From assembly GCA_030374805.1 (NCBI GenBank), contig JARGSG010000059.1:186001-250000 (forward strand): a stretch of 64,000 bases of DNA. The letters are read 5' to 3'. The stretch is from Gracilaria gracilis (lineage: Eukaryota > Rhodophyta > Florideophyceae > Gracilariales > Gracilariaceae). Under the pieces are notes generated by a model. The model saw nothing but the letters and a program-made list of their open reading frames with translations, was not told the origin of the DNA and ran no database searches. The position numbers and the translations under genes are program-made. Below, piece by piece: positions 54,255-62,987 of the stretch; the stretch's first letter is position 1; every line of letters begins with the position of its first letter.

Positions 54255-54990
54255 CAGGGGCGTATTTCTGACTGACTAAATGGGGGTACCCCAAAGTCAC
54301 TAGTCATTAGTTTATTACGGCAGTCAGTCAGATTTAGTCATGATCTAGTCATCAAGTATATCACAAGAACTGTAGCGCATTTGGCATCATTGGGAGCATC
54401 ATCTCTTCTTGGATATATCTCGAGCAACTTTGAGAACAGTTTGACGAAAAGGCAGAGGCAGTCGGATGCAAAACAGTGCCTTGTTGGTTTGCTCACGGAC
54501 AAGCTTTTTCGCAATAGTGCTTTCTCTGGGACACTGGGTGGAGTTTGCAGTAATTTCTTCAACGCTGTTGTCTACCTGATGCTTGGCGTTTCTCCTAAGA
54601 GTGAGGGAAGTGATGAGGCCTTTCGTTTGGTCATTGAAACGATCGGTGAGACAAAAAAATGGTAGGAATGAAGCCAGGAAAGATGCCTGATCAAACGGTG
54701 CCTTTGATGTTCGCAAGGAATGTAGCTTTTTTACTTGCCGCCGTCGTCGACAGCTTTGCTAGAAAGACATCTAAACTTTTAAGCAGAGTATTGACTAGTA
54801 CGGACTTCTTGCCGTCGATTGTGGTATGCTTTGGACAGTGTCACGGCGCGTTTTTTGTTTCATATCTGTGTATATAGTCAGTCATCGCGTTCAATGACTA
54901 GAATGACTGACTAGATATAAAGAGGACGAGTCAGTCAGTCAAAGTCATTCATAATTGTAGGGAAGTCAGTCAGTCATAAATACGGCCCTG
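54255..54990. mobile_element. Non-autonomous hAT element with 8-base target duplication
   Basis: The ends are CAGGGGCGTATTTCTGACTGACT (left, 54255 on) and the inverse of CAGGGCCGTATTTATGACTGACT (right, ending 54990). CAGGG ends are typical of hAT. GATATCAT is duplicated exactly at 54247-54254 and 54991-54998, the 8-base duplication that hAT makes. Subterminal copies of AGTCAGTCA are frequent near both ends. The 736-base element is too short for a transposase. It contains two ORFs on the plus strand (54381-54665, 94 codons; 54659-54877), with no hAT motifs, which may be captured or hitchhiking sequence. The clean ends suggest a recent insertion. Confidence 0.88.
54381..54665 (+). CDS. Small ORF inside the hAT element, unassigned
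   Basis: 94 codons (start as read is a non-committal ATG-proximal frame) giving an ordered-looking sequence (SLLGYISSNFENSLTKRQRQ, CLVGLLTDKLFRNSAFSGTL). A second frame at 54659-54877 continues protein-like (VPLMFARNVAFLLAAVVDSF). No family recognised. The two could be pieces of one captured gene fragment. Low confidence that a protein is made. Confidence 0.25.
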   Translation: MASLGASSLLGYISSNFENSLTKRQRQSDAKQCLVGLLTDKLFRNSAFSGTLGGVCSNFFNAVVYLMLGVSPKSEGSDEAFRLVIETIGETKKW

Positions 54991-54998
54991 GATATCAT

Positions 54999-55920
54999 TT
55001 CGATTGTTTGCAAGCTTGTAATTTAGAACTACATGCCGTTTTGACCCGTTCTCTGATTTGCATCTAGCCTTGTCGTTCTTTGTTCGTTTTCTCTCTACTT
55101 CTCCGCGATTGTAGCTAACTCAATAAGCGTTTTATCGAATGGTCAAATTTTGAAAACGGAGATAGAACAGAAAAGTCATGCCTACTTAGAACCGGCACAA
55201 GATGCCACACAAGGAAAATTTCAATTTATATGTTGAACGGTTGCGCTTTGTTTACCAGTGAGCAGCTGACAGATCTGTCAGGAGAGAACTTCTCTCAGAG
55301 AAGCTGGTCTGCCTAAATGTACGACTGGCCCGCCTACAAGTGCATGCTTGAACGGGAAATACCCTTGTAGATACAAGGGTAGCCAAAGTTCTCTTCTGTA
55401 GAGAAAGAGATATCTAACGTGCAACTCCACTTGAGGAATAATTTTACCAAGGGTTGGTTGTGTAGATACTGTAGCTACAACGGTACTGTACCGTCGGTAC
55501 GAGAATCCACAGCGAAGCTCTCTTGGAAAAATCTGGGCGGCGCGCATCACTGCTGCGTGGGGGACACGCATCTGTGCGTAGCACGCACCACCAGAGCGGC
55601 ACCACGTTGCCACGGTGAGGGTTTTTACGCGCGCTATCGACGCAGCGGCAGATCGCGAGCACACAATCTGCGCAGCTGGACGCGCCAATCGGCGCTCCGC
55701 TCAGCTCTGGTGAAACGGTACCCAACCGCCAAACAAAACGATAAACCCCACCCGTTGGCGTCACCACCCACCTAAATTTCCCCTTTCTCATACGCCTCAT
55801 CGCCGTCACCCTCGTGCCCGCCCCCCCTTCCCCCCCTCCCTCCCCCCCCCCCCCCATAATCCCCCCCACCTCTTCTTCCTCGCGCTCCGCTTGTAGATAT
55901 CAGCCCTCCCTCTCTTCGCA
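54999..55920 (+). promoter_or_regulatory. Upstream region of phycoerythrin gamma gene, C-rich tract
   Basis: Mostly unremarkable until 55815-55870, where the plus strand is almost pure C with a few T, then a short leader to the ATG at 55921. Such pyrimidine tracts are often near start sites in compact genomes. No TATA box was evident. Small ORFs here (for example 55278-55688 minus) look random. Confidence 0.45.
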
Positions 55921-56877
55921 ATGGACTCCACTGCTTTTGCTGTGAATGGAATGTTCTCCGCCGTCAAGGTGGGAACCTCTTCCTTTGCTTCCAACAATGT
56001 CTCGCCGCGTAAGAAGGCCGCTTCGCCGGTAGGACCCACCATGGCTGTGGATGCCTTCCAGAAGAAGTTTCAGAGCTTCGGAAAGATTAACGTTGACTAC
56101 TCGCGCCCCAAGAAGCTGGCTTCCTACAAGCGCTCTGGCTACCCAGTCGGTCTTGACTACCCCAACGCCTCCACCATGGCCGGTCACTATTCCATCTCCA
56201 ACTGCAACGTCCCAAGCGCCGCCTCCAAGATCTTCATGAAGTACGACGAGTACTGCGCAAAGGGTATGATGCAGGTGTTCAAGCGCTCGGCCGTTCCAAT
56301 GGGAACATACACCACCAAGTGTACCGAGGGAACCGTCCCGCAGCAAGCATTCGAGAAGCGTGTGTTCAACCGCACCAAGGCCTTCCGTCAGGCTCAGAAG
56401 CCCATCAACGTTCGCCTCGCGGAGAGGTATGAAGCCCGTCGTCTGTGTTTCATCATGGCTAACGGCTGCCACAGAGAGGAGCAGCAATTCTCCACCATGC
56501 CCATGTCAGCGGCCACCTTCGTTGCCGGTCGTGCCGAGGCCATGGGAACTTGCTACAGAGTTGTCACTCCTTCGTCTATTGCTGAGGATTACATGGCAGC
56601 TGGTGTGCGTGCACAGCTCACTGCAAAGGCCCATTCGTCCGGTGTTTACCGAGTAGGCGTGTGTGAAGATGGATACGCTAAGGGTGATGCGGAGAATCTT
56701 CGTGTCGCTGCTCTGGCCTCTGAATTCCGTAGCGGACAGCAGTCTGCCAGCACTGTCACTGCTCAGCAGTATGAATCTGCCCGTACTGCTCGTAAGCTTT
56801 ATGCCAGCAGTTGCCATCATGAGGAGACTCAAATCTACGCTTATCCCGCTGTTGCTGCTGCCATGTGCCGTGATTAA
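55921..56877 (+). CDS. R-phycoerythrin gamma chain (phycobilisome rod linker), plastid-targeted
   Basis: Chromophore-bearing linker at the centre of phycoerythrin hexamers in red-algal phycobilisomes; nuclear-encoded and imported into the plastid. ATG 55921; 318 residues, single exon. The first 40 residues (MDSTAFAVNGMFSAVKVGTS...) are Ser/Ala/Lys-rich, a transit peptide. Two internal repeats are visible: the first ends ARRLCFIMANGCHREEQQ (to residue 189), the second ends ARKLYASSCHHEETQIYAY (to 307). Cys at 95, 112, 134, 176, 183, 211, 248, 298 and 316 include candidate bilin attachment sites. Gamma chains are known only from red algae, which fixes the lineage. Intact. Confidence 0.93.
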   Translation: MDSTAFAVNGMFSAVKVGTSSFASNNVSPRKKAASPVGPTMAVDAFQKKFQSFGKINVDYSRPKKLASYKRSGYPVGLDYPNASTMAGHYSISNCNVPSAASKIFMKYDEYCAKGMMQVFKRSAVPMGTYTTKCTEGTVPQQAFEKRVFNRTKAFRQAQKPINVRLAERYEARRLCFIMANGCHREEQQFSTMPMSAATFVAGRAEAMGTCYRVVTPSSIAEDYMAAGVRAQLTAKAHSSGVYRVGVCEDGYAKGDAENLRVAALASEFRSGQQSASTVTAQQYESARTARKLYASSCHHEETQIYAYPAVAAAMCRD

Positions 56878-57453
56878 GTGCTTGCGTGCTGCAGATCAAC
56901 ATATCAAGGCCACATCAGCTGCATCGCCCCTTTTCATAGTTCGTTCTTTTTGGTATGCTTGACAAAGTTCACTACAACTACAGTTATGAGTCGTCAGTAA
57001 AGAATTGTTTTGCTTCGCTGTCCGGCTGAAGCTGGTTTTGTATTGAATGATTTGCTTGCTTAGCTTTATTTTGAAGGGGTGTATGATAGCTGGGGTTGTT
57101 TAAAAGATCCCTTTCAAAGTGTGAAGCCGTGAGGCACCGTTCATGCGGTGGGTATCTTTGTGAATGCTGACGATCACTTGGGAGTGCGTTCAGCACAGGG
57201 TACGCTTCGGTACAGAGAGAATCGAATCGCGAACGAAGTGGGTTGCCAAGTGATAACAATAGTACCATCGAACATAAGTAGCTTCATTGTTCACTACGTC
57301 ACCCGTAGTACAAGCATTCAAGTTATTTGAATCAAGTATGCTCGCTTTTGTTCATCTACACTGGCAAAATAGCGAAGAGACCGGTTTCAAGCCAGTTTAT
57401 TAGTTGCTGGTTTCGATTCCAACTCTTGCTCTAAAGCTTCATTGCAGACGGAT
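56878..57453. other. Intergenic, convergent 3' ends
   Basis: Between the stop of the gamma-chain gene (plus) and the stop of the minus-strand gene at 57454. Only short random ORFs. Nothing else seen. Confidence 0.45.
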
Positions 57454-58851
57454 TCAGCGGTTCCTCCCGCGGTCCCCTTTCCTCATATGTCTTGTTTGGT
57501 ACGAAATGAAGTCATCCTCGGCAAGAGACCGAACATTCCCACCCGCCTCAATCTCGTCTTCCTCACTATCAAAATAGTCATCAACAGCAAAGTCTACAAC
57601 GTGGTCTAACCCTTTTGGATTCTTCTTCTTCACCTCAGCGGAGGGAGTCCCTTTTTCAGCGTGTGATGGATTGATATGTGTCCGAAGTCTAGACTTTCCT
57701 CTAACTCTGGTGGGTCCACGTTTTCTAGAGTCATCGGTCGATGTTTCTTCTCGGCCAAACCCAAACCAGGAACTTCGAAGCTTTGGATTTTTGACCTCCT
57801 TGTCTTTTGCTTTTCCAGACGCGCTAAACTGCACTTGGTGCTTTCCGTCGTGCTGTTTACTGCCTCTTGCCTGGTGGTTTGCTGAGGTGCTTTTGTCGGA
57901 CACGAGATCCAATGGTGCCCTTGCTGCTGACGATATGCTTTTGGCAAGTCCTTTGGAGACTTCAATGGCGGCTTTGCTTTTGCTTTGAGCGATTCTTGAT
58001 TCCTTTGCAGGAGTCACAATCATTTTCTTTTTACTTACCTCGGCATCTTCTTTGGGCTTTTCCTTGTGAAGGCCGAATCCCCGGGATAGCCGGCTCGTCT
58101 TAAGAGTCTTTTGGTGTTGATTGTCGTTTTCAAGGTCATCGGATACCGGGGATGTACCTGGTACAGACTGTTTCATGTGTTCTCCTGATGATGCTGTTGG
58201 TTTGACGTCAGCATCACCACCTCCATTTCTGAGAATCAGCTTAGAAACGCCTTTCATCAATGACGTTGGATTGAAAGTACCCGCGCCCGATTTTTCTTCC
58301 CTAAGGTCGAGTGTTGAACGCGTAATGGTTTCGCCACGGCCTTTGTGCGTGGAGCGTCTCCGGGGAACGACATTGGAGCTGGACTTAAGCAGCGTTTGGC
58401 CATTAAGTTCGGCTGCCTTGTCCATGTCAGATTTTCGAGAAAGGGCGGTGAAGTGCCCGGTTCTTCTTCTCTGAATGTTGCGGCTTACATCTTCCATTGT
58501 TCCCTGACGCGAAGTGTTTGAAACTGGGGAGGCGAAGGCTGCAGAATCTTGTGTTCTCGGCGACCGCGTGTTCTTCTTTTTCAAAGCTTCGCTCTCCGCC
58601 TCGGCCTGTGGAGTTGTGTGTTCCATTCGCGCCGATGCGGTGTTCTCCGCGGCCCAGGGTGAAACGCTTGCATTTTGTTCATCGTCCTTTCCCCAGCCTA
58701 AGATGGAGGTGGGTATCATAGACATTCCAGAGGTTTTGACACGAGAAGCAACCCTTCCAACGGCGCCTAGAGACTGTCGAGTCTGAACCATACGGGGTCT
58801 TGCCCTGTCCCTCGGAGACGGGGCAAGCGTCTCTTCTTCGCCTACGTCCAT
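57454..58851 (-). CDS. Basic disordered protein of unknown function
   Basis: ATG 58851; 465 residues, single exon. It is rich in Ser, Lys, Arg, Thr and Gly throughout, without membrane segments or a recognisable fold. Notable patches: MVQTRQSLGAVGRV near the start, SRGFGLHKEKPKEDAEVSKK, and an acidic C-terminus (FAVDDYFDSEEDEIEAGG) followed by DDFISYQTRHMRKGDRGRNR. FGFGREE and GFG motifs occur twice. The composition fits a nuclear or chromatin/RNA-associated protein, but nothing specific can be claimed. Codon use looks like host genes, and the frame is long and unbroken, so it is very probably real. An A15 run lies just upstream. Confidence 0.6.
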   Translation of the reverse strand: MDVGEEETLAPSPRDRARPRMVQTRQSLGAVGRVASRVKTSGMSMIPTSILGWGKDDEQNASVSPWAAENTASARMEHTTPQAEAESEALKKKNTRSPRTQDSAAFASPVSNTSRQGTMEDVSRNIQRRRTGHFTALSRKSDMDKAAELNGQTLLKSSSNVVPRRRSTHKGRGETITRSTLDLREEKSGAGTFNPTSLMKGVSKLILRNGGGDADVKPTASSGEHMKQSVPGTSPVSDDLENDNQHQKTLKTSRLSRGFGLHKEKPKEDAEVSKKKMIVTPAKESRIAQSKSKAAIEVSKGLAKSISSAARAPLDLVSDKSTSANHQARGSKQHDGKHQVQFSASGKAKDKEVKNPKLRSSWFGFGREETSTDDSRKRGPTRVRGKSRLRTHINPSHAEKGTPSAEVKKKNPKGLDHVVDFAVDDYFDSEEDEIEAGGNVRSLAEDDFISYQTRHMRKGDRGRNR

Positions 58852-59447
58852 GAACGAAAAAAAAAAAAAAACAGAGCAGAAACAGCGCCACAGTTATCTA
58901 TGGAGAGAACAAAGCGGAGAGACGGTGACCAAGAAGGACACAAAGTGTTGCGTGTTGTGGAAGTAAAGAGCTAGAACCCGAAAAAAAAAAGGCCAGGACG
59001 TTCAAACGCAGTGTTGCTCTCGACAGAAATGGAGGTGGAGGAAAGCTTGTGCTAAGCAGGGTGTCTACGTTGTGGCATGTTAATCACGGATAATACAAGC
59101 AGTAAAGTGAAAAAAAAGCGACGCGACGCAGCCGTGTGCAAGCTATGATGAGCAAAGCGAGAAGCGTTGCATGGCGCGGATGTAAGCGACGGTTAGTTGT
59201 GTTGGCCAACACGCAGAATTTAAACGCTGCAAGCATACAGCACGCAGTCACGGAGCAGACGGTGATGGGCGTAGCCGAAAACGGAAACAGCTTGGTTTCA
59301 CGCTGCATACAGCTTAAATTGAGAGCTGAATGTATGCGGCGCCCTTTGAAAAACAAACCACTCAACGGGTTCACTTGAACGTGTGTTTTGTATTTGCGAA
59401 GACGAAAGGGCAGGCACTCGTAACCTCTTACGCTTGGTAGCTGGGGG
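58852..59447. other. Intergenic
   Basis: Two A-runs (about 58858-58871 and 58981-58990). A roughly 80-codon plus ORF at 59136-59378 has no features. This holds the promoter of the gene at 57454-58851 and the 3' end of the one at 59448-60539. Confidence 0.4.
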
Positions 59448-60539
59448 CTAGGCGTACAAATCCGTGAAAAGGAGAGCAGCGTTGGTTTGTCGCAGGTATA
59501 CCTCCAACAAATGCACGTTGCTTACCGGTGTATGAGCCGGTGTAGCTCGGGTTTGAGTGGGGTGAGCTGAGGCGGCCAAAGCCCTGGCGCGTTGTCTTCT
59601 CTTGTTCTCATCAACATCAGTAGAATCATCATGCACAATAGCGTTAAGTGTGATGGACTTGCCGCATCGAAACTTTGCGTGAGTGTGATTCAACACGGCG
59701 AACGCGCTCTTGGAAGACTGCGTGCTTGAAAACACCAGCCAGAAGTTGCGAACATTGCGCTTGTTCGCAACTGACGTTCGGACGCGAAGCACGTCACAGC
59801 GCGGTGTGGATGCGAGCTTTTGTCGCACGACGTGTGAAAACTCGTCTTGACACACCTCGACGGGCACGTTGCGAAACATCAACGTGTTGCCTACACCGCC
59901 GTTGTGAATGACGTCTGCCAGCTTTTGGTCAAACAAGATGTGATTGGAGTGCATGGCGCTCGCGGCGTGATGGGCGCGCTGAGACGGCTTGTGAAACGAG
60001 ACTGTAAGAGAGGGATAAGCGGTTCGCAGCTGCAACAAGCCATCCATGCACTCCTGCTCAGAGGCCATTGTAACCCAAGCCATGCACTCATCGCGCGCCT
60101 TGAGCGGCACGGTTTTGCACTCGCGCACGGCGGCACCCAGCATGGCGCGGACGTGATGCAGCTGCACGGAGCGCGGAGACAGCGACGGAAAGAACAAGAT
60201 GTTGGGTGAGATACCTCTTCTCCTGAGATACTGCGCCTGTACGCACACTTGGTTGCGAACGTGCGCCTGCGAGACGCGTTTGTCGCGGCGACGACGCTTG
60301 CGCGGCGGCGGCAGCGGCGCGGAGGAGGTAGCGTCCGTGAAAGCTGGCTCGCGCTCGTGAGATGGGGAGGCGCACATGTGTTGGGGCACTCGTTGGTTGC
60401 GGCGCGGCGCCTCCACTCTGCGGGGGTGTGCCCTTGAGAGCAGTTTTGAACAAAATGGTACCCTGGTTCTGCACGCAGACGTGATGGCCAAGGCTGAGGC
60501 GCGGTCTAAACAAGCGTGAATGATCGCGTGAACGCCCAT
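59448..60539 (-). CDS. RRM-like RNA-binding protein
   Basis: ATG 60539 gives 363 residues; the first 54 are weak and an ATG at 60377 (MCASPSHEREP) is an alternative start. A basic run RKRRRRDK could be a nuclear signal. One RRM fold is clear: RNP2-like NTLMFRNVPVEV and RNP1-like RNVRNFWLVFSS, spaced about 45 residues apart, followed by a helix (SAFAVLNHTHAKF). A preceding segment (ISPNILFFPSL...DECMAWVTMASEQECMDGL) has the same beta-alpha-beta layout and may be a second, degenerate RRM. The exact family is not recognised. Likely nuclear RNA processing, by inference only. Confidence 0.55.
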   Translation of the reverse strand: MGVHAIIHACLDRASALAITSACRTRVPFCSKLLSRAHPRRVEAPRRNQRVPQHMCASPSHEREPAFTDATSSAPLPPPRKRRRRDKRVSQAHVRNQVCVQAQYLRRRGISPNILFFPSLSPRSVQLHHVRAMLGAAVRECKTVPLKARDECMAWVTMASEQECMDGLLQLRTAYPSLTVSFHKPSQRAHHAASAMHSNHILFDQKLADVIHNGGVGNTLMFRNVPVEVCQDEFSHVVRQKLASTPRCDVLRVRTSVANKRNVRNFWLVFSSTQSSKSAFAVLNHTHAKFRCGKSITLNAIVHDDSTDVDENKRRQRARALAASAHPTQTRATPAHTPVSNVHLLEVYLRQTNAALLFTDLYA

Positions 60540-61015
60540 CTACGGCCATTGATTGGCTTAGACGGCTTGGGGCATCAACGCCCGTGAACGCCCCGACGCA
60601 ATTTCTTAAAGGCCCCGGAGCTATAAGCAGAACCCCTACCCCAACCGGATTGTTGCACTTGGTGATTTTCCCACCAATCGTTTAAATTCAAAGAGAGGTG
60701 TTGGCCCCACGGACCCGGATGCGCTTTAAGGTAAAGCTCGTGCATTTTAGACAACTGCACGCTACATTTCGACGGCAGTATACTCTCCTCTCACGTTCTT
60801 GCGCTCCCCCAACGCTCCAAACTGCGCTCCTTGTTACACTCAACCCTAAATTCTGCAACTTCACCCTCTCGTATATTTGCCTTAACATCTTCTTTGTGGC
60901 TGCCGTTTCGCCTTTCATTCACTTGGCTACAATAAAAAAGAAAAGCAGCAATGCCATTGCACCCGCTTTAGCCGTCGACGGTGTTCCCGACGTTCGAGTC
61001 TCCCGCCGGAGTCCT
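60540..61015 (+). promoter_or_regulatory. Upstream region of the slippery-site gene
   Basis: GCTATAAGCAG at about 60620 could serve as a TATA box for the plus-strand gene. The frame of that gene is open from 60698 but without a credible ATG before 61016. It is divergent from the RRM gene. Confidence 0.4.
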
Positions 61016-62673
61016 ATGAGGAAAACCAACACCTCTACACCTTCATCAGCAAACCCCGCATCTGCAGTTCACCCAAGACCATGTCGCGTCTCGCCCCGTC
61101 GTTCCGGCGCCAGTCCTGCCCGAGATAATAAGGGTGCTTCATCGCTAATTCAAGCGGCTACAGGAAGCTCTCCTGTACTAGCTGTTCCCCTTCGCCGCAG
61201 TCCCAGGAAGCACTCCACGTCGACAGGAAGCCACTCCCGTTATGGTTTGTCTTCCGATAAGGGCTTAATACCAGTTACGTCATGTGCCGCCAAGCCGCGC
61301 AGTTCTAATGCTCTCGGATCTTCTTCGGCCGTCACCGTTTCGCCCTACAACGACCAAAAGTTCAAAGAGACTCGGATTCGATATATGTATTCGTTTCTCT
61401 TGAAAAAAAGGGTAGAGGTCTTGAAGAAAATCTGTAAGCCGTTCAAAGTCGTTGTGCATAATCGAAAGCACGGACAGCTCGTGGCCGGAATTATACTCTT
61501 TCTCCACCTTAAGAGTTTGGATGGAGTCAGTATTAGGGACTGCATCTCCTTGAATGACGAACTCGGGCCTTTTTTTTTACATGGGAGGATGAATGTATCG
61601 CAATGCGTGCTGCGTTAACGGAGTTGCCTGAAGTTGGAGATTTCGTGAACATGCTTCACAAAAATGACCGCAAAGGGATCGAAAAACAACTACAACATTA
61701 TCAGCGAGCAGGTCAGGAAGAGTCTGGATTTCCTCTTACCCAGGAGGATCCGTCGGGTCACAAGGACCCGCCATTGAGCTTGAATGAGTTTGCAAGGCTC
61801 ATGATTATTCTGCGAGATGACGAACAGGCGAAAAACGCCCTGGCCAACGCGTACGGTAAAACGCTTTCCAAATCGGAGCTGGACTACAAGGTGAATCGCC
61901 AATCATACTGGTTAGTCGTCGCCAACAGGTTCAACGATAGGCATGTTAACTCCAGTCACAGCTTCGCAGGGAAATTGGATGGCGTTGACTCGAATCGAAG
62001 ACCTCTCTGCTACCGAAGTGCAACAGTACTTAAAAAGCAATTCGACGGTATTCGCCAGTTTACTACTATTGTAAGGGCAAATTGGTCAAAGTCTGGCCAA
62101 AATGACCCAACCAATATCACCTCGTTTATGGATAGAACGGCTGGGGGAGACCTAACCGCTGAATCAAAGCGTGCTTATGTGTTTTGTATTGTGTCAGGAT
62201 TGGGAACTGAAAACGAGGCTGACCACCTACTTGTTACGGCTTCAAAGCTTATTGAGGAGGACGATGGTGGAGTTGAGGAAGGTCTACTCGGAGGTATAGA
62301 GGGCAATGCAGCGTTTGGCCATAGAGGTTCGAGTGCAAGAACGAGTGGGAGCAAGAAAGAACTTTGCGATATATCGAAGGAGATGAATCGATCCAACAAT
62401 ATCTCCGAAGCGAATCAAGAATTAATGAAAGAGCACTTGGCGCTAGAGCGAAAGAAAATAGAGGGGCCAAAGAAGTCTTTTGAAGAGCGGGATATGGAGG
62501 AGTTCGAGAAAGTTGTTAAGCTTTCTTCCATGCTTGTGCAGAGCTCTGACGCACTAAAGAGAGCTCGTGACCTACATGACAAGGAAATCGTCGCATCCTT
62601 GGAACAAACGCATACAAGGCTGTTGAAGAAGTTCAAGTGTATGACTGAAGAGGAAAGCAAAGATGCATCTTAA
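61016..62673 (+). CDS. Two-ORF gene joined at a U UUU UUA slippery site, function unknown
   Basis: ORF one runs from ATG 61016 to TAA at 61616-61618. Its N-terminal 100 residues are Ser/Pro/Arg-rich; then an ordered helical region begins (FKETRIRYMYSFLLKKRVEV, VAGIILFLHLKSLDGVSI). ORF two in the -1 frame is open upstream of its ATG 61603 back through the T-run and continues to 62673, with ordered sequence (TWEDECIAMRAALTELPEV, LSLNEFARLMIILRDDEQ) and a C-terminal coiled coil. The protein-like reading passes from frame one to the -1 frame at T_TTT_TTA (61573-61579), giving about 552 residues. It could be programmed frameshifting or a homopolymer indel. No family recognised; it may be a mobile-element protein. 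Confidence 0.5.
61573..61579 (+). promoter_or_regulatory. Candidate -1 ribosomal frameshift heptamer
   Basis: Zero-frame codons CCT TTT TTT TTA contain T_TTT_TTA in the correct X_XXY_YYZ phase, inside a run of nine T (61570-61578). Slipping back one base continues as ACA TGG GAG GAT, which is the open second frame. No strong downstream stem was visible; a short CGCA/TGCG pairing lies 20-40 bases on. Confidence 0.45.
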
Positions 62674-62987
62674 CACTTTCATGGTTTTCTCTTGTACATC
62701 TTCGATTGCCGTGCTTCATCGCCCTTTCGTGGTGGGACTACCGATCATATTGCCTCCTTTAGCGTTTACGATTTCTACTGCTACACGTGCTTGTTTATTT
62801 GTGGTTTTACGTTTTCTTTCTTAAAGATGTATTGTCTCCGTTCCAACTGTTTCCTCTTTCTCCTCTGTGCTCCCCTTTCTCTCCATCCAATGCAGGGTCT
62901 TCTGACATCTTCTGTTTGTCCAGTTTAGGAGAATCAACTTCACCGTTGCATACAGAGTCAATCAGAATGCCTTCTTCTTTCTTGACA
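62674..62987 (-). other. 3' flank of MSH2 fragment, possible shifted coding
   Basis: A minus-strand frame at 63046-62807 gives hydrophilic, protein-like sequence (SRETDVKKEEGILIDSVCNG) just after the MSH2 frame ends, in another frame. It may be a frameshifted tail of that gene. No ATPase motif. Confidence 0.35.
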
